Part shown: piece after piece, positions 19,001 to 26,537 of the stretch
Numbering within the stretch: the stretch's first letter is position 1
How the letters are laid out: each line of letters starts with the position of its first letter
From: Burkholderia sp. TSV86
GTDB taxonomy: Bacteria; Pseudomonadota; Gammaproteobacteria; Burkholderiales; Burkholderiaceae
Length of the DNA: 55,862 bases
Direction: 5' to 3'
NCBI RefSeq assembly: GCF_001522865.1
Contig: NZ_LOWB01000074.1
Location: forward strand, 1-55,862
Notes under the pieces: model-generated
The model's database searches: none
The model's input: the letters and a program-made list of their open reading frames with translations, nothing else
What the model was told of the DNA's origin: nothing
Made by a program: the position numbers and the translations under genes

Positions 19001-20139
19001 CGATTCCCGATGCGTGGCACGTGCTCGGCGCACTGCCGCGCAACCCGAACGGCAAGACCGACCGCCGGGCGCTGCTGGCGCATGCGGCCGCGCAACGCAC
19101 GGGCAGCGCCGACGCCGATACGGATGCGAGCGAACTGGAGCGCCAAGTCAAGCGCGCGTTTCGGCACGTGCTGGGCGACGTGCCGCTCACGGGCGCATCG
19201 AATTTCTTCGATCTGGGCGGCAAATCGCTGCAAGCGATCCAGGCTGCCGCGCACCTTGCGGCCGAATTGCGGCGCGACGTGCCGGTCTCGATGCTGTTTC
19301 GCCACGCGAGCGTGCATGCGCTCGCGCAGGCACTGAGCGTACCGCTTGCGTACCACCGGCCGCAAGCCACGCCGAATGCGTTCGCGCCGACGCTGACGAT
19401 CCAGACTGGCCACGCGGGCCGGCCGGCGCTGATCTGTTTCCATCCGGCAGACGGCCTTGCGTGGGGCTATCTGCGCATTGCGCGGCATCTGCCGCAGACC
19501 ACCGTGTATGGCTTGCAGATGTCGGCCGACGAGACGCGCCATGCATCCGATTTCGACGCGCTGGCCGAGTGCTACGCGGCGCGCGTGCGCGCGTTGCAGC
19601 CGCAGGGGCCGTATTACCTGCTCGGCTGGTCGCTCGGCGGCGCGCTCGCGCATGGCGTCGCGGCGAAGCTGGCGCGCGACCGGCACCCGATCGGCCTGCT
19701 TGCGCTGATGGACAGTTATCCCGCATCGGCGTGGCGCGCCCACCCGATGCCGGCGTTGCGCGACGTATTGCAGATCCTGCTGAGCGCCGACGGCGATTTC
19801 GATACCGGCGGCGTTGCCGCCGATGCGTTGCGCGAGCGGCTGCTGCGCGCGAACGGCGCATTTGCCTCGCTCGGCCCGGCGGGCTTGGACGCGTTTGCCG
19901 CACAGGCGTTGCGGCAGATGCAGATGTTCCGCACAAGCGATACGCCGCGCTACGACGGTGACGTGCTGTTGTTTCGCGCCGCCCGCCATCCCGCCCATGC
20001 GCCCTGTGCCGATGCGTGGTCCGCGTATCTGCGCCCGGGCGCGCTGCAGTGCCGCGTGCTGGCGTGTTCGCACGAAGGCATGTCCGATCCCGCGCCGATG
20101 GCCGAGATCGGCGCGGTGCTCGCCGAGCGTCTCGGATAG
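16072..20139 (+). CDS. Single-module NRPS (C-A-T-TE), DHB-amino acid siderophore synthetase
   Basis: 1355 residues. The condensation domain (about 1-440) has the active motif HHIALDG near 143. The adenylation domain (about 460-975) has LLYTSGSTGKPNG near 655, YGPTEATI, YRTGDLAR and NPNGKTDRR. The carrier domain has LGGKSL near 1049, and the type I thioesterase (about 1110-1355) has GWSLGG near 1185 and a His in CSHEG. Layout equals EntF. However, the ten pocket residues read by alignment to GrsA are D-A-E-D-I-G-T-I-I-K: Glu239 and Asp278 suggest a basic substrate (Lys, Orn or Arg), not Ser. A 60-residue Ala/Ser/Asp-rich insert precedes the A3 motif. The start chosen is ATG 16072; a TTG at 16039 is also in frame. 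Confidence 0.9.
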   Translation: MQQTSERIHATAAQYGIWIAQQIDPEDANYLTAEAIELNGALDVGALQASVTDVLDHADTLHMRFEWDDGAPGTQRILWQRRVAAHASLLAVDFSTHDNPEQAARAWMHASLSARCDVTSDALYRTALLRLSPLRHWWYLQVHHIALDGFGYGLLQQAVAARYNARVGGAPLPALPAWRIEPAIDADAAYRETGGFERDRAFWREHLRGLPAPAEIAPKQRSGDMPRRRMLTLEPARADALAAAAARAGSDWSAWMLTAIGLWLAKQAGRRDLTFGMPVMNRLGTPVLDVPCMAMNLVPFAVHVRADAAPRTLAAKTLRQLRAIRPHLHYRYSWICGDLGLLEHDKPVFNQVVNLMPFDRRITFTGLTSDVLCVSAGPVKDLNVTLVVRDRAWRVMLEANPNAYDDARLSALAGSLSGWLDAFAAHDPDRPLEPLLDDLPPQSVCRGEPLREPVIDVLELVRQAAARTPDSIAIEAGDVRLDYRALLARVDALARALTQRGASEHSRIAIMAGRSADAVVSMLAALQVGAAFVPLDPDGPVQRIADMLADAAPDLVLTRARWRRATGTLPVVDLDAIDSASAALGIAADEVSSRVDPMAVPCVGSCVDADPSIAANAATSAASSCEADAEPAAASRIVPDSEANAAPRAGQPAYLLYTSGSTGKPNGVLVGCRALAQFVASTRALYGVGPSDRVLQFAPLHFDASIEEIFVALCNGATLVLRNDAMLDSVAIFAAAIEQLRITVLDLPTAYWHVLAHALDADAARQLGGVRLVIIGGEAALPERIARWRALLPQQVLLNTYGPTEATIIATTARVGSPHAVWRDGDTVPIGLPRPGVDARLVDERLYPVAVGQTGELVLVGDALALEYLHDPELSAARFVMLPDTGERAYRTGDLARLHDGQLRFLGRIDHQVKISGLRIEPLEIENLLLRMPNVREAAIVPVSRGDGVCTLSAFVAGEPDVDALRAFLARTLPAPAIPDAWHVLGALPRNPNGKTDRRALLAHAAAQRTGSADADTDASELERQVKRAFRHVLGDVPLTGASNFFDLGGKSLQAIQAAAHLAAELRRDVPVSMLFRHASVHALAQALSVPLAYHRPQATPNAFAPTLTIQTGHAGRPALICFHPADGLAWGYLRIARHLPQTTVYGLQMSADETRHASDFDALAECYAARVRALQPQGPYYLLGWSLGGALAHGVAAKLARDRHPIGLLALMDSYPASAWRAHPMPALRDVLQILLSADGDFDTGGVAADALRERLLRANGAFASLGPAGLDAFAAQALRQMQMFRTSDTPRYDGDVLLFRAARHPAHAPCADAWSAYLRPGALQCRVLACSHEGMSDPAPMAEIGAVLAERLG

Positions 20140-20224
20140 CGCTTGCACGCGGAACCGGCGCCCGCGCTTCTTCGACTCTTTGCAACGATTCTCCGGCATT
20201 CACGATATTCAGGAGCTTGATCCG

Positions 20225-21016
20225 ATGAGTGGCACCTTCCCCGAATTTCCCGGCACGGTCGCGGTGGTGAGCGGCGCCGCGCAAGGCATCGGCGCGGCCG
20301 TTGCGCGCGCGCTTGCCGCGCGCGGCGTGAGTGTCGCGGCGCTCGACGTGCGCGCCGATGCGCTCGCGCAACTGGCCGCCGACGCGGAATCGGCCGGCGC
20401 GCGCATCCATCCGTTTGCCGTCGACGTCGCGAACGCCGACGCGGTGCGCGCGGCCGTCGAGCGCATCGATGCGACGCTCGGCCCAATCGGCATGCTCGCC
20501 AACGTCGCGGGCATCTTGCGCATGGCCGACGCGAGCGCGCTGAGCGACGACGATTGGGCGCACAGCTTCGCCGTCAACACGAACGGCGTCTTTTATCTGT
20601 CGCGCGCGGTTGCGCAGCGGATGATCCCATTGCGCGCGGGCAGCATCGTCACGGTCGGCTCGAATGCGGCGCTCGTGCCGCGAATGCGGATGGCGGCATA
20701 TGCGGCGTCGAAGGCGGCCGCGCATCAGTTCACGAAATGCCTGGGCCTTGAGCTTGCCGAATACGGGATTCGCTGCAACATCGTCGCGCCCGGCTCGACC
20801 GACACGCAGATGCAGCGCCAGCTTTGGAGCGATGCGCGCAGTGCCGACGCCGTGATCGAGGGGTCGCTGCCGGCGTTTCGCACCGGCATTCCGTTGCGCC
20901 GGATCGCCGATCCGGACGATGTCGCGGCCGCCGTGCTGTTCCTGCTGTCTAACGCGTCGCGGCATGTGGCGCTGCATAGCTTCACGGTCGACGGCGGCGC
21001 GACGCTCGGCGCATGA
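20225..21016 (+). CDS. entA: 2,3-dihydro-2,3-dihydroxybenzoate dehydrogenase
   Basis: 263 residues of the short-chain dehydrogenase family. It oxidises 2,3-dihydro-DHB to DHB with NAD. Visible: the nucleotide-binding VVSGAAQGIGAAVA, ANVAGILRM with the structural Asn, Ser-Tyr-Lys catalysis in TVGSNAALV and YAASKAAAHQF, and the C-terminal DGGATLG. The ATG at 20225 with AGGAG 10 bases upstream gives the proper N-terminus; the long open frame before it is out-of-frame NRPS. It is 85 bases after the NRPS stop and in the same orientation as the other DHB genes. Confidence 0.93.
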   Translation: MSGTFPEFPGTVAVVSGAAQGIGAAVARALAARGVSVAALDVRADALAQLAADAESAGARIHPFAVDVANADAVRAAVERIDATLGPIGMLANVAGILRMADASALSDDDWAHSFAVNTNGVFYLSRAVAQRMIPLRAGSIVTVGSNAALVPRMRMAAYAASKAAAHQFTKCLGLELAEYGIRCNIVAPGSTDTQMQRQLWSDARSADAVIEGSLPAFRTGIPLRRIADPDDVAAAVLFLLSNASRHVALHSFTVDGGATLGA

Positions 21017-21080
21017 CGCGGCCGGCGCGCGCCGCAGTATCGGCGCGCCAGCCTCTTCGTTTCCTTCTCGATATCCGGTT

Positions 21081-22241
21081 ATGAAAAACATCATTCTGTA
21101 TCCGAACGGCGGGGCGGCCGGGGAGCACGCGCGCGGCTTGCGGCGGCGCGTTAGCATGCCGTTGCCCGCGCCTGCCGCGTTGCGCCGGCGCTATCCGCTC
21201 ACGGCGGCGATGCGCTCGAATGTCGACGCCGGCCGGAGGCAACTGCAGGCGATTCTTGAGCGACGCGATCCGCGCTGGATCGCGATCGTCGGGCCGTGTT
21301 CGATTCACGATCCGCAGGCCGCGCTTGATTACGCGCTGCGCCTGGCCCGCTTGGCGCCGGCGGTGCGCGATGTGTTCTGCATCGTGATGCGCGTGTATTT
21401 CGAGAAGCCGCGCACGACGCTCGGCTGGAAAGGGCTCATCAACGATCCGCGCCTGGACGGCAGCCATCGGATTGACGAAGGGATTGCGACCGCGCGCCGG
21501 CTGCTTACCGAAGTCAGCGCGCTCGGGCTGCCAGCCGCGATCGAGGCGCTCGATCTCGTCACGCCGCATTATCTGAGCGATCTCGTGAGCTGGGCGGCGG
21601 TCGGCGCGCGCACGACCGAATCCCAGGTGCATCGCGAGATGGCCTCGGGGTTGCCGATGCCAGTCGGCTTCAAGAACGGCACGGACGGCGGCGTCGACGT
21701 CGCGGTTCACGCGATGCTCAGCAGCATGCAGGCGCACACGTTCATCGGCTTGCACGACGAAGGCTATCCGGCCGTGCTGCATACCGACGGCAATCCACAT
21801 GCGCACCTGGTTTTGCGCGGCGGCCGCGACGGCCCGAACTACGGCGCGGCGAGCGTCGCGGCGGCCGAGCGCGCGCTGCGCGCGAATGCGTTGCCGCAGA
21901 ACATTATCGTCGACTGTTCGCACGCGAATTGCGGCAAGCATGCCGCGCGGCAGGTCGCGGTGCTCGACGATGTCGTCGAGCAGATTTGCGCCGGCAATCG
22001 CTCGATTCGTGGCGTGATGCTCGAGAGTTTCATCGAAGAAGGGCGGCAACCGCTCGACAATGGGCCTGCCGCGTTGCGCTACGGCTGCTCGATCACCGAT
22101 CCGTGCCTCGGCTGGCAGGCGACCGAGGCGGCGCTAATGAGCGCGCATGCGCGTCTGGCCGCTCATGTCACGCGCCGCCGCCAATCCGCGCCTTCGGCGC
22201 TTTTCATCGATCAGGAGCGACATGTCCACGACTTCCGCTGA
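21081..22241 (+). CDS. 3-deoxy-7-phosphoheptulonate (DAHP) synthase, class I
   Basis: 386 residues of the AroF/G/H type. It condenses erythrose-4-phosphate and phosphoenolpyruvate, the entry step of the shikimate pathway. Motifs: WIAIVGPCSIHDP, MRVYFEKPRTTLGWKG, the VGARTTESQVHREMASG block, PVGFKNGTDG, and VDCSHANCGK near the end. Being inside a DHB siderophore unit it probably raises chorismate supply under iron starvation. The extended N-terminus (LRRRVSMPLPAPAALRRRYPLT) could affect feedback control; this is inference. Its 3' end overlaps the exporter start by 20 bases. Confidence 0.9.
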   Translation: MKNIILYPNGGAAGEHARGLRRRVSMPLPAPAALRRRYPLTAAMRSNVDAGRRQLQAILERRDPRWIAIVGPCSIHDPQAALDYALRLARLAPAVRDVFCIVMRVYFEKPRTTLGWKGLINDPRLDGSHRIDEGIATARRLLTEVSALGLPAAIEALDLVTPHYLSDLVSWAAVGARTTESQVHREMASGLPMPVGFKNGTDGGVDVAVHAMLSSMQAHTFIGLHDEGYPAVLHTDGNPHAHLVLRGGRDGPNYGAASVAAAERALRANALPQNIIVDCSHANCGKHAARQVAVLDDVVEQICAGNRSIRGVMLESFIEEGRQPLDNGPAALRYGCSITDPCLGWQATEAALMSAHARLAAHVTRRRQSAPSALFIDQERHVHDFR

Positions 22242-23451
22242 CACTGCGTCGACAGCCGAAACCGGCCCGGCGCTCACGCCGCTGCTCATCGCGAATTTCG
22301 CGATGACGGCGGGCAGCTATGCGTTCTTCGCCGTGGCGGCTCCGCTCGCACGCTTGCTGAATCTGCAGGCGTCGCATATGGGCGCGATCATTGCCGTGGT
22401 CGGGCTGGTCTGGGTCGCGACCGCGCGCCGCTGGGGACGCATGGCGGATCTGCGCGGCCGCGTGCCCGTGATGCGCATCGCGATGGCCGGTTTTACCGCG
22501 TCCTATCTGCTGCTCACGCTGTATGTCGGCTGGGCGCTGCGCGCGCCTGCGCCTGCGCTCGCGCTGAGCGTGGCGGTGCTGTTGGCGACGCGCGCGGCGA
22601 TGGGCGGATATTTCGCCGCGCTGCCGGTCGCGGCGTTTGCGTGGATTGCCGATCGCACCGCGCCGCACGCGCGCGCGGCGGCGATGGCGCGTTTCGGCGC
22701 GGCGGGCGCGCTCGGCATGGTGATTGCGCCGCCCGTGGCCGGCTGGATCGCCGGCTACGATATGGCGGCGATGCTTGCCGTGTTCGCGCTGTTGCCGCTC
22801 GCGGGCTGGCCAGGACTCGGCCGTCTGCGCGATACGGGGCCGCACGAGCGGCGCGATGCGCCGGCGCGGCTGAAGATTGCCGACGCGCGGATACGCAAGC
22901 CTTGGCTCTGCGCATTGGCGCTGTACAGCGTCATCGGGATCGCGAACAGCACGTTCGGGTTTTACGTGATCGACCGGCTGCACGTTCCGGCGCGGCAAGC
23001 GGCTGTCGTCGCGGGCTACGCACTCGGCAGCGCGGGATTGGGCATGATCGTGATGCAATCGGTGGTCGGCCGGCTGCCGAGCGTCGCACCGCTGCAGTGG
23101 CTGCGCTGGGGAGCGCTCGCGGGCGCGGCGGGATTCGCGTCGGTGCTGCTCGTCGGGCCGGCGCAGCCGATGGCCATCTGCGCGAGCTACCTCGTCGCCG
23201 CGTGCGGGATGGGCGCGTCGTTTCCCGCGGTGGCCGCGCTCGCGAGCGCGGCGGTCGATGCGCGAGAGCAGGGCGCGTGCGCGGGGGCGATGTCCGCCGC
23301 GCAAGGGCTCAGCATGGTTGCCGCGCCGCTCATCGGTGTGGCGTTGTATGACTGGCGCGCGCAAGCGCCGTTCGTGGTCATCGGCGGGATGTTGTTGACG
23401 GTGTGCGGCGCGACGTGGCTGCGCACGCGGCGGATGCATGCGCAGCCGTGA
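22222..23451 (+). CDS. MFS siderophore exporter (EntS-like)
   Basis: 409 residues with about 12 hydrophobic segments in two halves, and the MFS loop motif RRWGRMADLRGRVPVMR after helix 2. It starts at ATG 22222 inside the end of the DAHP synthase gene with an AGGAG site, which implies translational coupling. As last gene of the DHB unit it is the likely exporter of the finished siderophore, in the position EntS holds in the enterobactin system. Substrate is inferred from context; the sequence itself shows only a drug/siderophore-type MFS. Confidence 0.8.
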   Translation: MSTTSADTASTAETGPALTPLLIANFAMTAGSYAFFAVAAPLARLLNLQASHMGAIIAVVGLVWVATARRWGRMADLRGRVPVMRIAMAGFTASYLLLTLYVGWALRAPAPALALSVAVLLATRAAMGGYFAALPVAAFAWIADRTAPHARAAAMARFGAAGALGMVIAPPVAGWIAGYDMAAMLAVFALLPLAGWPGLGRLRDTGPHERRDAPARLKIADARIRKPWLCALALYSVIGIANSTFGFYVIDRLHVPARQAAVVAGYALGSAGLGMIVMQSVVGRLPSVAPLQWLRWGALAGAAGFASVLLVGPAQPMAICASYLVAACGMGASFPAVAALASAAVDAREQGACAGAMSAAQGLSMVAAPLIGVALYDWRAQAPFVVIGGMLLTVCGATWLRTRRMHAQP

Positions 23452-23610
23452 CGCGGGTGGCCCGTCGCGCGACGGCGGGCACGGCGGCATGCGCCAGGGC
23501 GAGTCGAGCGGCGGGGGGCGTGAGTCGCGCCGGCCGGCGGTCGCGAATATGACGCGCCGGCGGGCTGAAATATCGGCGCGCGGGCGCGTCGATCGACTAT
23601 GCTGGGCGCG

Positions 23611-23674
23611 CTAAGCGGCTAAGCGGCTAAGCGGCTAAGCGGCTAAGCGGCTAAGCGGCTAAGCGGCTAAGCGC
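23611..23674 (+). repeat. 8-bp tandem repeat (VNTR), 8 copies
   Basis: Seven perfect copies of CTAAGCGG followed by one copy ending in GC instead of GG, directly after each other, in the non-coding gap between the siderophore exporter and a convergent lipoprotein gene. Such simple repeats vary in number between strains in this genus. The unit of 8 is not a multiple of 3, and no ORF with support crosses it. Confidence 0.9.
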
Positions 23675-23713
23675 ATCGAATCGACGCCGCCCACCGGGCC
23701 AGCGCGCCGCGCG

Positions 23714-24085
23714 TCATACCGAGCAGCGTGCGATATGAAAGCGCAGCTCCGATTCTTCCGGATCCCCGTCGCCGCTTCTCGGGCGATAGACGCCGAGGGT
23801 CGTGCCGTTCGAGCCGGACGGCGAGAGCGTGACGGTCCAGTCCGCATCGGTCGAGTACGGTCCGATCAGCACGGTCGTCGGGTTTTGCTGCGCGACACGC
23901 GCCTGCGGCAGGCGGCTCGTCAGGCAGCGTTCGATGTCGCGCGGCTCGCGTGCCGACGACACATAAATGATTCGGCCGTTTGCCGAGCTGCCCTGCGGGC
24001 CGTTCGCCGGTGAGCCGGCGCAGCCGGCGAGCGTCGCTGCTGCGCTGACGAGCGCGCAGCGCACGAGAATCTCGATCGATTTCAT
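23714..24085 (-). CDS. Small predicted lipoprotein
   Basis: 123 residues. ATG 24085 begins MKSIEILVRCALVSAAATLAGC, a lipoprotein signal peptide with the lipobox LAGC. The mature part has a flexible Gly/Ser/Asn stretch, then a compact domain with IIYVSSAREPRDIERCL and a paired Cys near the C-terminus (FHIARCSV). I do not recognise the family with certainty; the first half resembles short outer-membrane-anchored proteins of Burkholderia. It converges with the siderophore unit across the 8-bp repeat. Confidence 0.65.
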   Translation of the reverse strand: MKSIEILVRCALVSAAATLAGCAGSPANGPQGSSANGRIIYVSSAREPRDIERCLTSRLPQARVAQQNPTTVLIGPYSTDADWTVTLSPSGSNGTTLGVYRPRSGDGDPEESELRFHIARCSV

Positions 24086-24502
24086 AGGCGATTCCAAAGT
24101 GATTCGTTGCAAAGTCATGCGTTGACGGCACATCCGGATTCCACCCGGCACATGCCGCTTTGCGCCGATTGGGCGGGTGACGTGGGCGAAATGCCATGCG
24201 AAACACGATGCTTGCGCATCCGGATGTGCCCCGAGCCTAACAAGACATGCGCGCCGAGGGTGTTAAAAAGTGTTTTCATTTCGCTGACGGCGGCAACGCG
24301 CAAGCTCGAAGAAGGCCGTGCACGGCGTGTCAACGTCGCGCACACGCGCTGCGTTATAGAAGCGGCGCACGAGCATCCGGCGTGACAAATGCCCGGCAAA
24401 CAGCCGGGCGCGTGGCCGGATCTCGGACAATACCGGCGCCAGATGCGTTCCAACGCATCGTTCTTAATCGGATATTTCCGTTTTGGATATTCAAGGAAAA
24501 AC
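24086..24502. other. Intergenic region between divergent small genes
   Basis: It holds the promoter areas of the lipoprotein (minus) and the small secreted protein (plus). A GCCCGGC/GCCGGGC hairpin around 24390-24408 has no T-tract. AT-rich sequence at 24465-24490 precedes the plus-strand start. No gene is supported here. Confidence 0.4.
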
Positions 24503-24733
24503 ATGAAGAAGATCATCGCTTCGATCGCCACCGCTGCTGTCGCCCTCGCTTCGGCTTCCGTGTTTGCGCAGGCATCCGCGCCGGCCGCGTCCGCACCGGT
24601 TGCCGCATCGGCCGCTAAGCACGACAAGAGCAAGCCGAAGCACGAGCTGAAGAAGCACGGTTCGGAAAAGGCCAAGACGAAGGCGGAAGCCGCGTCGGCA
24701 GCCGGTACGAACGACAAGGGCGCGCAGCAGTAA
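24503..24733 (+). CDS. Small exported Ala/Lys-rich protein
   Basis: 76 residues: a signal peptide (MKKIIASIATAAVALASASVFAQ), then a mature peptide of about 53 residues made almost only of Ala, Ser, Pro, Lys, His, Glu and Asp, with no Cys or aromatic residues. Likely periplasmic and unfolded; the composition resembles small acid- or stress-responsive basic proteins, but no family can be assigned. A purine-rich AAGGAAAAAC lies before the ATG and a strong terminator follows its stop, so it is transcribed alone. Confidence 0.7.
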   Translation: MKKIIASIATAAVALASASVFAQASAPAASAPVAASAAKHDKSKPKHELKKHGSEKAKTKAEAASAAGTNDKGAQQ

Positions 24734-24776
24734 GCATTTGCCCGCGGCGGTGCGATGCGCCGCCGCCGCTGCTCGG

Positions 24777-24818
24777 ACAAACCCCGTCCTCCTTGCGCAG
24801 GGCGGGGTTTGTTTTTTT
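24777..24818 (+). terminator. Intrinsic terminator after the small Ala/Lys-rich gene
   Basis: A 14-base arm (24777-24790) pairs with 24799-24812, one mismatch, around an 8-base loop, followed by seven T. It lies 44 bases after the stop of the plus-strand gene. Confidence 0.9.
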
Positions 24819-24928
24819 GTCACGCGTATTCAAACCGCCGCCTAGCGGGCAGGATTTCGAGCACAAGCACAAGCACTAACACAGGCGCGACTCTTTTTAC
24901 GCTTATCAGCCACGCGCCCACGCGCCGG

Positions 24929-25210
24929 TCATACGCTGGGCGGCACCGGCCGCGACACGCTGTCGATCAGCGTGCGCATGCGCCGCCAGTGCGAGCCTTC
25001 CCAAAACACACGCCAGCAGATATCGCAGGTGACGAAGCGCATATGCCGTTCGAGCACGCCGGGCGGCACGCGTGCGGCGGCCTGCGACGGCCCGATGCGC
25101 CGCAGCGGCGCATTGCACGACAGGCGCAGCCGGAACGGTTGCGCGCGGCCGGCAAGATCGAGCCGGTCGAACAGCTCGCGCAACTGCGCGGGCGGCTTGA
25201 GCGCGCGCAT
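24929..25210 (-). pseudogene. Mut7-C RNase-domain protein, N-terminally truncated
   Basis: 93 residues from ATG 25210. The sequence matches only the C-terminal zinc-ribbon end of Mut7-C proteins: a Cys in SCNAPLR, then CDICWRVFWEGSHWRRM with the second CxxC, and a final LIDSV. The N-terminal PIN-like catalytic half, which should lie upstream, is absent; that space is the promoter of the next gene. It may be a decayed gene or a surviving small zinc-binding protein; I favour decay. The in-frame DNA before the ATG still looks faintly homologous. Confidence 0.6.
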
Positions 25211-25296
25211 GGATGACTGCCGCGAGCAAATATCACACGCCTGTGCTTTACTCGTGCGGGTGACGTGACACGGCGAATGAAAGGAACACGACAGAT

Positions 25297-26166
25297 ATGG
25301 ACATCGGATTTATCGGTACGGGCGAAATGGGCGTGGCGATCGTGACGAATCTGCTGAAAGCGGGGCATCGCGTTCGTGTATGGAACCGTTCGTCCGGGCG
25401 CGTCGCGCCGCTTGTCGCGCTGGGCGCGCAGCAGGCCGCGACGGTTGCCGACGCGTTCGCGGGCGATGCGGTGTTCTCGATGCTCGCCGACGATGTGGCC
25501 GCGCGCGGCGTGTTCGATGCAGCGCTGCTCGAACATGCGCCGCGCGGCCTCGTTCATGTGAACATGGCGACGATCTCGGTTGCTCTGGCCGGCACGCTCG
25601 CGCAAATGCACGCGGAGCGCGGCATCCATTATGTCGCAGCGCCGGTGATGGGGCGGCCGGACGTTGCGGCCGCGGCGCGGCTGACGATCATCGCGGCCGG
25701 GCCTGCCGAGGCGATCGACCGGATGCAGCCGGTGTTCGACGCGATCGGGCAGAAAACCTGGCGGATCGGCTCGTTGCCGCAGCATGCGAACGCGGTGAAG
25801 ATCGCGGCGAATTTCACGCTCGCGTCGGCGATCGAGACGATGGGCGAAGCCGCCGCGCTGCTCGCCGCGCACGGCGTCGCGATGCGCGACTATCTGGACG
25901 TGATCACCAATAGCGTGTTTCCCGGCCCTGTCTACCAAGGTTATGGCGAGATGATCGCGCAAGGGCGCTATGAGCCCGCGCTGTTCAAGGCGCGGCTCGG
26001 GCTCAAGGATGTGCGGCTCGCGCTCGAGGCGGGCGACGGGGCGTCGGTGCCGCTGCCCATCGCGAGCGTCGTGCGGGACAGCTTGATCGAAGCGCTCGCG
26101 CATGGCCACGGCGAGCAGGATTTCGCGGTGCTCGGGCAGGTTGCGGCGCGGCGGGCGGCACGTTGA
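25297..26166 (+). CDS. NAD(P)-dependent beta-hydroxyacid dehydrogenase family protein
   Basis: 289 residues of the 3-hydroxyisobutyrate/tartronate-semialdehyde/6-phosphogluconate dehydrogenase superfamily. The N-terminal Rossmann motif is GFIGTGEMGVAIV with NLLKAGHRVRVWNRS. The substrate region is HVNMATISVALAG, the catalytic Lys is in HANAVKIAANF, and the C-terminal all-helical domain ends with a D-x-x-VLGQVAARRA tail. Substrate cannot be read from sequence. It seems monocistronic. Confidence 0.85.
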   Translation: MDIGFIGTGEMGVAIVTNLLKAGHRVRVWNRSSGRVAPLVALGAQQAATVADAFAGDAVFSMLADDVAARGVFDAALLEHAPRGLVHVNMATISVALAGTLAQMHAERGIHYVAAPVMGRPDVAAAARLTIIAAGPAEAIDRMQPVFDAIGQKTWRIGSLPQHANAVKIAANFTLASAIETMGEAAALLAAHGVAMRDYLDVITNSVFPGPVYQGYGEMIAQGRYEPALFKARLGLKDVRLALEAGDGASVPLPIASVVRDSLIEALAHGHGEQDFAVLGQVAARRAAR

Positions 26167-26537
26167 CAGGGGCGTGACGCGGCGGCCGTTTATCTTGGAG
26201 GCGCGGCGGATTGGCCGCGCGTTCAGCGTATGTTCACCGTGCTTTACCGCGCGCTGGCCGGGGCGCCGCAGTGTATCGCGCAGTTTATCGATGACCGGCC
26301 GCGCGCGGCGTGGCGAATCGAGTGCGTGAAGCCGCGTGTGGCGAAACCGGCCGGTTTGGCGCACATGGTCTGGGCGCTGTCGCCCGAATGCGTGCCGGTC
26401 AGCCTGGTTCGCATTGCCCGTGCTGGTGGCGTGCGCGCGGCGCGGCGGCCGTAGCGCTTGCTCGTCGCTCGCCGTGCCCAGATCAGCGGTTGCCGGCATA
26501 ATCGGCGCTGCCTTTCCATTTTTTCGAACGGGACGTT
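26167..26537. other. Intergenic region, no gene seen
   Basis: About 370 bases of GC-rich DNA between the dehydrogenase and the LysE gene. Open frames are present only by GC bias; none has a ribosome site plus recognisable protein. The promoter of the LysE gene should lie in the last 60 bases. Confidence 0.4.

Noticed and set aside
18208..20199. 663-codon open frame on the minus strand
   Set aside because: Antisense of the NRPS adenylation, carrier and thioesterase domains; no independent signals.
23611..23674. Possible CRISPR array
   Set aside because: Units of 8 bases without spacers are a simple tandem repeat, and no cas genes are present.
24967..26499. 510-codon minus-strand frame over the dehydrogenase gene
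   Set aside because: Antisense of the beta-hydroxyacid dehydrogenase, which has clear Rossmann and Lys motifs.
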